The notes below the pieces were generated by a model, which did not search any database, had not been told where the DNA came from, and worked only from the letters and a program-made list of their open reading frames with translations. The translations under genes were made by a program, and so were the position numbers. A stretch of DNA of 10,546 nucleotides from Bacillota bacterium (GTDB lineage: Bacteria > Bacillota > Clostridia > Lachnospirales > Lachnospiraceae), in assembly GCA_023387635.1 (NCBI GenBank), contig JAEWHU010000126.1, positions 1 through 10,546 on the forward strand, given 5' to 3'. Positions 5,649 to 10,546 of the stretch are shown here, piece by piece; the first letter of the stretch is position 1; every line of letters begins with the position of its first letter.

Positions 5649-6935
5649 ATGGCAATAGTAGATGTTATAAAATATAATGGAAATCCAGATATATTTGCTT
5701 GGAAATATCCGAATGAAGAGCTCGGAACTTGGACACAGCTTATTGTTAATGAATCTCAGGAAGCTATCTTATTTAAAGGTGGGCAAGCTCTAGACTCATT
5801 TTCAGCTGGAAGACATACTTTAGAAACTGCAAATATCCCACTATTAAATAAAATAATAAACCTTCCCTTTGGCGGACGATCTCCTTTTACTGCGGAGATA
5901 TGGTATATAAATAAGATTGTCTCCCTTGATGTAAAATGGGGTACACCTACACCAATTCAGCTTCAGGATCCTAAATATGGAATATTTATCTCGCTGAGAT
6001 CTTTTGGTCAATTTGGAATTCAAATTGAAGATTCAAGAAAGTTTTTAATGAAGTTAGTTGGTACACTTCCTGTGCTTGACAAAGATAATTTGATAAGGTT
6101 TTTTAGAGGAATATACCTTACAAAGGCAAGAGATGCGATATCTTCCTATTTAGTACATAAAAAAGTAAGTGTTTTAGAGATCAATGCATATCTTGATGAA
6201 TTATCCGAACATATAAAGGAGAAGATGGCGCCTATAATGTCGGAATATGGAATAAAGCTAGTTAATTTTTATGTAAATGACATAAATATTCCAGAAGATG
6301 ATTCTGGGGTTACTAAGCTGAAAGACGCTTTAGCAAAGCGAGCTGAAATGGACATTGTAGGATATAACTATATACAAGAACGTTCCTTTGACACTTTAGA
6401 GGGAGCTGCTACTAATCCTGGTTCAGCTCAATCTGGACTTATGGGAGCGGGAATTGGTTTAGGAATGGGAGCTGGTATGGGAGGTGCTATTGGTCATCAA
6501 TTTAGCGGAATAACTGAAAATATAAATACAACAGCGAGAACAAAAACTTGTCCTAACTGCGATGCTACTCTTAAAATAGAAAAGCGGTTCTGTGGTCGAT
6601 GTGGACATAATTTTGATGATTCAATAGATAAAGAACAGATTATGTGTAGTAATTGTAATTATAAATATAATAAAAATGTAAAATTTTGTCCTGAATGTGG
6701 TGATCCATACAATCCTTGTCCAGAGTGTAAAGCAGATGTGAATATGAGTGCTGCTAATTGTCATAAATGTGGAAGTTCAATGCCAAAGCCATGTTCTAAT
6801 TGTGGCACATCAATAAAAGGAAAAAATAAATTTTGTCCTGAATGTGGAATAAGCTTAATAAAAAGATGTTCAAGCTGTAATTTTGAAGTAGAAGGTAGCC
6901 CTAAGTTTTGTCCAGAGTGTGGTAATAAAATGTAG
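5649..6935 (+). CDS. SPFH-domain protein with five C-terminal zinc ribbons (YdjI/COG4260-like)
   Basis: Probable cytoplasmic, membrane-associated scaffold of the stomatin/prohibitin class, related to Bacillus YdjI ('virion core protein' family). The ATG at 5649 is preferred over the in-frame GTG at 5640, because GAGAGGTG (5635-5642) is the ribosome site and would overlap that GTG; the product is then 428 residues. Order: N-terminal WKYPNEELGTWTQLIVNESQ motif, SPFH domain (about 25-235, with FGGRSPFTAE, KWGTPTPIQLQDPKYG and RSFGQFGIQIEDSRKF), a short helical part, a glycine-rich linker (about 258-284), then ten CxxC knuckles forming five zinc ribbons (about 301-425). No membrane span is seen, so membrane contact would come through partners or the glycine-rich stretch. 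The next gene starts 23 bp after the stop. In B. subtilis, YdjI works with YdjG and YdjH to recruit PspA during membrane stress; a similar role here is inference, and this homologue carries a much larger zinc-binding tail. Confidence 0.9.
   Translation: MAIVDVIKYNGNPDIFAWKYPNEELGTWTQLIVNESQEAILFKGGQALDSFSAGRHTLETANIPLLNKIINLPFGGRSPFTAEIWYINKIVSLDVKWGTPTPIQLQDPKYGIFISLRSFGQFGIQIEDSRKFLMKLVGTLPVLDKDNLIRFFRGIYLTKARDAISSYLVHKKVSVLEINAYLDELSEHIKEKMAPIMSEYGIKLVNFYVNDINIPEDDSGVTKLKDALAKRAEMDIVGYNYIQERSFDTLEGAATNPGSAQSGLMGAGIGLGMGAGMGGAIGHQFSGITENINTTARTKTCPNCDATLKIEKRFCGRCGHNFDDSIDKEQIMCSNCNYKYNKNVKFCPECGDPYNPCPECKADVNMSAANCHKCGSSMPKPCSNCGTSIKGKNKFCPECGISLIKRCSSCNFEVEGSPKFCPECGNKM
6681..6847 (+). 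repeat. 20-bp direct repeat within the zinc-ribbon array
   Basis: The sequence AAATTTTGTCCTGAATGTGG occurs exactly at 6681-6700 and 6828-6847, 147 bp apart and in the same frame. Close variants containing TGTCCAGAGTGT occur near 6718 and 6910. It encodes the second knuckle (KFCPECG) of zinc ribbons 2 and 4, and points to recent internal duplication. Confidence 0.85.
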
Positions 6936-6958
6936 TTTTGATTATGAGGAGGGATCAA

Positions 6959-7666
6959 ATGAAAAAGAATAAAAGATTAGTTGCAAATATTATAATATGT
7001 TTAATAATAGCAACTGTTACATTAGTAACTTTTTTCGTAGGCTTCTCAAAAGGTGAAAGAACAAGCTTTGATTATACAAGTTTGCTTTTTGTGATGATTT
7101 CAGAATTTGCTTTGTTTGCTGGATTAATTTTGCTATCTATAAATCGTACCTATATGAAAACGGCACTTATTAGGTCGGGAATAATTACAACATTGAGCGG
7201 TTATTGGATATTAACTACATTGATCTCCTTATTTTTAAAAAGAATATTTAATGATAACCTAGGCAGTTTTATTACAGTACAAATTATAATAATGAGTATT
7301 ACAGCTATTATTTCTATAACCTTGTTTATAGTCTCCTCCAATGTCCAAAGCTCTAACAATAATATAAGTAAGCAAAATTATTTACAGGATGGAGAAAACA
7401 TAGCGTTCTCTCTTAAAAGCAACGTAGAGTTTCAATCTTATATAAAGCACCTTGAGAAGTTATATGAAACTTTAAAATACAGTGATAAGATCTCTATAAA
7501 TGCGGCTTTAGATAAAGAAATCAACAATAAAATAACAGTATTATCTGGCTATTTAAATGATAAAGAAATGAAAGAAGTTGAAGTAAAACAATATATAGAT
7601 CATATTATTTCTATGATTAAAGAGAGAAATATGATAACTCTTCAGGCAAAACGAGGAGGTTATTAA
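6959..7666 (+). CDS. Unrecognised four-span membrane protein with cytoplasmic helical tail
   Basis: 235 residues; I do not recognise a named family. The start at 6959 is chosen because AGGAGG (6947-6952) stands six bases before it, while the ATG at 6938 has no site. A positive N-terminus (MKKNKR) is followed by four hydrophobic segments at about 8-29, 40-61, 70-93 and 103-127, then about 108 hydrophilic residues, helix-rich and possibly coiled-coil, ending in QAKRGGY. The positive-inside pattern places both ends in the cytoplasm. The tail would then be free to contact the SPFH protein encoded just upstream. It lies between two zinc-ribbon protein genes with gaps of 23 and 39 bp, so it is almost certainly part of the same complex or pathway; it could fill the place of YdjH in Bacillus, but I see no sequence motif that proves this. 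Confidence 0.82.
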   Translation: MKKNKRLVANIIICLIIATVTLVTFFVGFSKGERTSFDYTSLLFVMISEFALFAGLILLSINRTYMKTALIRSGIITTLSGYWILTTLISLFLKRIFNDNLGSFITVQIIIMSITAIISITLFIVSSNVQSSNNNISKQNYLQDGENIAFSLKSNVEFQSYIKHLEKLYETLKYSDKISINAALDKEINNKITVLSGYLNDKEMKEVEVKQYIDHIISMIKERNMITLQAKRGGY

Positions 7667-7705
7667 AATAATTTTAGTAGAGTGTAAAGCAAGGAGGAAA
7701 ATAAA

Positions 7706-8593
7706 ATGAAGTTAAACTATGGCGGCTATAATGCTAACAATCAGGAAAGTCTTACAAATCCTAAAATACCGTGGTGGCTGTCTTTTCCAGCACTTACTAT
7801 TATAACAATGTTATTCTTTCCAGTTGGAGTATTTTTAATTTGGAAGAGAGCTAAAATTGATACTAATTCTAAAGGAATTATAACTATTGTAATTGGTTGG
7901 ATGCTTATTTTCTTTGTAGGCTTTATGACATTAATACTGTCATCACAAGGTATTAGCAGTGAGGACTATAATGTAATTTGTTTTTTGCTATTTGTAGGTT
8001 CTTCATTGATTTTTCTTGGTAGAAAAAAAAGAAAGGATTCAGAGAAGCTAAAAAAATATATATCAACTATCTTAACTAACAAAGAAACATCTATCAATAA
8101 TATAGCGGCAGTCATACCAACATCATATAAAACTGCAAGAAAGGATGTGCAAAACTTGATTAAGAAAGGTTATTTAAATGGTATATATATTAACGAAGCA
8201 ACAGGAGAAATTATTTTTCCTAGAGAGCAAGGATTAAATAATCGAGATGTTCAAAGTAATCAAGAAATGCGTAGTAATCAACCACCACATAGTAACCAAG
8301 AATCACATAGTAATCAATCATCACATGGTAATGTATATACAAGTGTACATTCTACCACTACGACTAGTGGTAATATTGACCCTGATACTGCAAGGAGAAT
8401 ATTTGAAAATGTACAGCCTTTAATGGATATGGCATTTAACACTAATGGTAATACTAATATTAATGTTAATACTAATACTAATACGAATACATCAGAGACT
8501 GTTGTTGCTTGTAAAGGTTGTGGTGCCAATAATAAGATTATTAGAGGTAGTTTAGCTGAATGCCAATATTGTGGTTCTCTCATTGACAATTAA
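7706..8593 (+). CDS. Membrane protein with winged-helix-like domain and C-terminal zinc ribbon
   Basis: 295 residues, function unknown. AAGGAGG at 7691-7697 fixes the start. Order: short N-terminal tail; three hydrophobic segments at about 24-46, 57-79 and 87-105; a basic RKKRKDSEKLKK stretch; a winged-helix-like domain (about 112-172, with NNIAAVIPTSYKTARKDVQN as the helix-turn-helix part and YINEATGEIIF as the wing); a low-complexity linker with SNQxxH repeats (183-208) and an Asn/Thr-rich run (245-262); and one zinc ribbon (C269/C272 and C286/C289). The third gene of the SPFH operon, it is followed by a strong terminator. A membrane-held protein with a possible DNA-binding module suggests a sensor-regulator, or an adaptor in which the winged helix binds protein. 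It is comparable in outline to Bacillus YdjG, but that equivalence is inference. Confidence 0.83.
   Translation: MKLNYGGYNANNQESLTNPKIPWWLSFPALTIITMLFFPVGVFLIWKRAKIDTNSKGIITIVIGWMLIFFVGFMTLILSSQGISSEDYNVICFLLFVGSSLIFLGRKKRKDSEKLKKYISTILTNKETSINNIAAVIPTSYKTARKDVQNLIKKGYLNGIYINEATGEIIFPREQGLNNRDVQSNQEMRSNQPPHSNQESHSNQSSHGNVYTSVHSTTTTSGNIDPDTARRIFENVQPLMDMAFNTNGNTNINVNTNTNTNTSETVVACKGCGANNKIIRGSLAECQYCGSLIDN
8252..8332 (+). repeat. 18-bp tandem repeat coding for SNQ motifs
   Basis: Four and a half in-frame units of 18 bp (8252-8269, 8270-8287, 8288-8305, 8306-8323, 8324-8332) encode QSNQEM, RSNQPP, HSNQES, HSNQSS and HGN. The shared core is AGTAAYCAA. Copy number could vary between strains without a frameshift. 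Confidence 0.85.
8441..8488 (+). repeat. Hexanucleotide tandem repeat coding for Asn-Thr pairs
   Basis: Eight consecutive in-frame hexamers, mostly ACTAAT with variants GGTAAT, ATTAAT, GTTAAT and ACGAAT, encode an alternating Asn/Thr run just before the zinc ribbon. It is a probable flexible linker and a slippage-prone stretch. Confidence 0.85.
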
Positions 8594-8610
8594 GAAAGTG
8601 AGAAATAAGT

Positions 8611-8659
8611 AAATAAAAAACATCTTTTCTTTTTCTATTAGAAAAGATGTTTTTTATTT
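8611..8659. terminator. Strong hairpin terminator after the SPFH operon
   Basis: The arms 8611-8630 and 8640-8659 are perfect 20-bp complements around a nine-base loop, with an A-rich left edge and T-rich right edge. It ends the plus-strand operon 18 bp after its last stop. It can also catch minus-strand transcripts from the methyltransferase gene, for which no nearer terminator is visible in 8660-8796. Confidence 0.9.
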
Positions 8660-8796
8660 GGCAAAAATGTTTGTTTAATGAATTCAGATTTTTTAACATG
8701 TCAAAATCATATATTCCTTATGTTAGTTATAGCATAATTAGCTCAATCATCATTACACATCTAGCTCGGCTCATTCTTCGTTTATTAGATATAGCT

Positions 8797-9552
8797 CTAT
8801 TTTCGATATGCTTCAAAGGTAACAATTTGATCTTCCTTTGTTGGATATTGTCCAAACTTATAATCTGAAGAGATAATAATATCTGAGAAACCGATACTTT
8901 CGAGAATCAATCTAAACTCCTCAACTCCATACCATCTGAGGGGGAAACGCTCTAATTCGGTTTGTATTAATTCTTTATTACGCCATTTTTCATATCGCAT
9001 ATGAGATATAGTATATTGATTTATAAAGTCAACTTCTACAAGTGTTTCATTTAATATGATTAAATCTCCTGTAGGAGTGGTCCAGGTTCTTGTTGAAATA
9101 ACTCCAGTTTTAAAATTCCTTTGCATAAAAATATCAATGATAAGGCGACCACCTACCGAAAGATGTTCATAAAAGCATTTCAATGCGTTAATAGAATCCT
9201 TCCTATTTTCTAGTAGCAAAAAAGAGCCTGTAGGAACAATGATAGCTTCATATCTTTGAGGTATAGAAAAAGACTGCATATTTTTCTGATGAAGTTCAGG
9301 GTTAAGTCCTCTTTCTTCGCAATAAGCCCTACATAAATCTAACATTTCACGGGACAAATCTATACCGTCTACAACGAGACCTTCCTCCAATAGAGGTATT
9401 AATATGCGCCCTGTTCCAACTGCTGGCTCAAGAATTCTTCCAGTCAAATTTTCAAGTCTTTCTTTATAAAATTCAATATCTCCAAAAGAATGACCAATAG
9501 GCTTATCTATGTCATATACTTCTGTAGAAAGTTTATTATAAAAACTAAACAT
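8797..9552 (-). CDS. Class I SAM-dependent methyltransferase
   Basis: Cytosolic S-adenosylmethionine-dependent methyltransferase with unknown substrate, 251 residues. The Rossmann-fold SAM site is clear: motif I LEPAVGTGRI (41-50), the acidic end of strand 2 in VDGIDLS (61-67), then a motif II/III region around YEAIIVPTGSFLLL (101-114) and LSVGGRLIIDIF (131-142). The C-terminal half, with TWTTPTGDLIILNE and PLRWYGVEEFRLILESIGF, is a pattern seen in small-molecule methyltransferases of the Methyltransf_25/11 type in Firmicutes. GAGGTGA (minus strand, 9565-9559) six bases before the ATG fixes the start. It lies 95 bp downstream of the AraC/GyrI-like regulator on the same strand, without an obvious terminator between them, so the regulator may control it. 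Substrate cannot be told from sequence; a link to drug or metabolite modification is inference from the neighbour. Confidence 0.88.
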   Translation of the reverse strand: MFSFYNKLSTEVYDIDKPIGHSFGDIEFYKERLENLTGRILEPAVGTGRILIPLLEEGLVVDGIDLSREMLDLCRAYCEERGLNPELHQKNMQSFSIPQRYEAIIVPTGSFLLLENRKDSINALKCFYEHLSVGGRLIIDIFMQRNFKTGVISTRTWTTPTGDLIILNETLVEVDFINQYTISHMRYEKWRNKELIQTELERFPLRWYGVEEFRLILESIGFSDIIISSDYKFGQYPTKEDQIVTFEAYRK

Positions 9553-9647
9553 AGTATTTCACCTCGAATATAAATAATATATTTTGATAGTATAAGGATT
9601 AAATCTTATATTAATAAAAATAGAATATTAACGTAAGAGCAAATTGA

Positions 9648-10541
9648 TTAAATCTTTTTAATAGGAACATAAATTTCCATAGAAAATTTGTCATATTCCC
9701 ATGGATGACAACGTTCGTCGTAGAACTCAAAATCTAGTTTTGTATCATCAATTTCATATCCAGAGTTTGGAAACCATTCTTCTAGTATATACTTCCAGGT
9801 ACCTTGAATAGAATCTACAAAATCATGGTCTCCAACAGAGGGAGTAGTAAACACGGCATAGGTTGCCGATGGAACTTCAAGTTGGTACATATCTACCATA
9901 GCATTATCAAAGCTGGTAACTTCTACTCCTAAAATATAGGAAAATTCGTCGGTTTCCATATTGCTATTCACGCAAATACCGTACTCACCATGTCTAGGGG
10001 GTGACTGTGTTTCATATAGTATAGCTTCTTTACCCTCAAGATTACAATTATCCCAAAAAGCTGGTATATCTCGAGAATGAGCATTATTTCTTAGCGTAGT
10101 TTTAAATTCATACCCAACTATTTTAAAGGAGTTTCTATTGATTATTTTAGGCTGCATTATAATACCTCCAGTTTTATTTTCTCTTAATTTTTTTAAATCA
10201 ATCTTTTTAAGTAGACCCGTTGGTGCATGTATCCTATAAAAGCTTGGGGGATATCCAAATGATTTTTTGAAAGCTTTTGTGAAACCAGCATGGGTTTCAA
10301 AGCCATAAGTTAAAGCAATGTCTAGTACTTTTTCTCCATTACTAAGATCATAGAGAGCATATTGAAGCTTACGCCTGGTTATGTACTCCATCACAGGCAT
10401 ACCAACAAAGCTGTTGAAGACTTTATAATAATGATATGTTGAAAATCCTGATATTTTAGCTAGTTCATCAACGGTTATTTTTTCTAGTATATGTTCATCA
10501 ATATAGTCTAGCGTTTTCTGTATTAAATTTAAATAACACAT
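9648..10541 (-). CDS. AraC-family regulator with GyrI-like effector-binding domain (start at window edge)
   Basis: DNA-binding transcription activator of the Rob/SoxS-like AraC group with a ligand-binding half. Residues 1-105 hold two helix-turn-helix units (about 22-45, ITVDELAKISGFSTYHYYKV, and 71-95, KVLDIALTYGFETHAGFTKAF, ending with the family hallmark FGYPPSFYR). Residues 127-297 are a GyrI-like/AraC effector-binding domain, with the conserved IVGYEF start, SATYAVFTT strand, WKYILEEWFPNSGYEIDD helix and YVPIKKI end. Such domains bind hydrophobic or cationic small molecules. The ATG at 10541 is five bases from the edge and the frame stays open to the edge, so the true start could lie outside, although the domain begins here as in homologues. 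Its likely target is the downstream methyltransferase and itself. An internal GGAGG plus ATG at residue 129 is listed separately. Confidence 0.9.
   Translation of the reverse strand: MCYLNLIQKTLDYIDEHILEKITVDELAKISGFSTYHYYKVFNSFVGMPVMEYITRRKLQYALYDLSNGEKVLDIALTYGFETHAGFTKAFKKSFGYPPSFYRIHAPTGLLKKIDLKKLRENKTGGIIMQPKIINRNSFKIVGYEFKTTLRNNAHSRDIPAFWDNCNLEGKEAILYETQSPPRHGEYGICVNSNMETDEFSYILGVEVTSFDNAMVDMYQLEVPSATYAVFTTPSVGDHDFVDSIQGTWKYILEEWFPNSGYEIDDTKLDFEFYDERCHPWEYDKFSMEIYVPIKKI
10155..10169 (-). promoter_or_regulatory. Internal ribosome binding site and ATG at the regulator's domain junction
   Basis: On the minus strand GGAGG (10169-10165), a seven-base spacer and ATG (10157-10155) lie in frame inside the AraC/GyrI gene. 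The ATG is codon 129, where the GyrI-like domain begins (MQPKIINRNSF). Initiation here would give a free 169-residue GyrI-like protein ending at 9648. The site is as good as those of the surrounding genes; its use is not proven. Confidence 0.5.
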
Positions 10542-10546
10542 CAGAG

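Noticed and set aside
6938..6958. Start of the four-span membrane protein at 6938
   Set aside because: The ATG at 6938 is two bases after the previous stop with no ribosome site in position, while AGGAGG at 6947-6952 serves the ATG at 6959.
8647..8868. A 73-codon plus-strand reading frame
   Set aside because: It begins inside the right arm of the terminator hairpin, has no ribosome site and runs into the methyltransferase gene on the other strand.
9553..9647. Promoter or terminator between the AraC regulator and the methyltransferase
   Set aside because: Only AT-rich sequence and a weak, imperfect symmetry (AAGGATT/AAATCTT) are visible; neither a good hairpin nor a good promoter can be supported.

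Overview
This is chromosomal DNA from a low-GC Gram-positive bacterium, most likely an anaerobic, spore-forming member of the Clostridia. The evidence is the AT-rich coding and intergenic DNA, strong AGGAGG-type ribosome binding sites before almost every gene, a rubrerythrin, Clostridium/Thermus-type pyrimidine and phospholipid enzymes, and two exact Spo0A-box matches. A position near Alkaliphilus-type clostridia is possible but rests only on impression. No rRNA, tRNA, CRISPR array, insertion sequence or phage gene was recognised.

Left part (1-3390, + strand): the 3' five-sixths of a type I dihydroorotase gene (pyrC, cut by the window edge) is followed by pyrE (orotate phosphoribosyltransferase), giving the end of a pyrimidine biosynthesis cluster closed by a hairpin terminator at about 1780-1805. 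A fresh promoter, whose -35 lies inside a 17-bp inverted repeat, then drives an unrecognised single-membrane-span protein and psd (phosphatidylserine decarboxylase). A strong hairpin at 3350-3387 lies between psd and the convergent rubrerythrin gene and can serve both.

Middle (3423-5333): a minus-strand rubrerythrin and a plus-strand YhaM-like OB-fold/HD-domain nuclease are transcribed divergently from a 283-bp AT-rich region. That region holds candidate promoters for both, plus a perfect 16-bp palindrome on the rubrerythrin side. The HD gene ends in a good terminator.

Right-centre (5334-8660): the most interesting segment. A 315-bp leader carrying two TGTCGAA (Spo0A-box) sequences and a possible sigma-H promoter precedes a tight three-gene operon. 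The first gene encodes a COG4260/YdjI-like SPFH protein ending in five tandem zinc ribbons. The second encodes a four-span membrane protein with a cytoplasmic helical tail. The third encodes a three-span membrane protein with a winged-helix-like domain, low-complexity repeats and one zinc ribbon. It resembles in outline the Bacillus subtilis ydjGHI membrane-stress genes that work with PspA, but no pspA is present and the regulation looks different. A perfect 20-bp-stem terminator closes the operon.

Right end (8797-10546, - strand): an AraC-type regulator fused to a GyrI-like effector-binding domain is followed by a class I SAM-dependent methyltransferase, probably co-transcribed. The regulator gene contains an excellent in-frame internal ribosome binding site and ATG exactly at the domain junction, so the GyrI-like half may also be made alone. 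Its 5' end is at the window edge.
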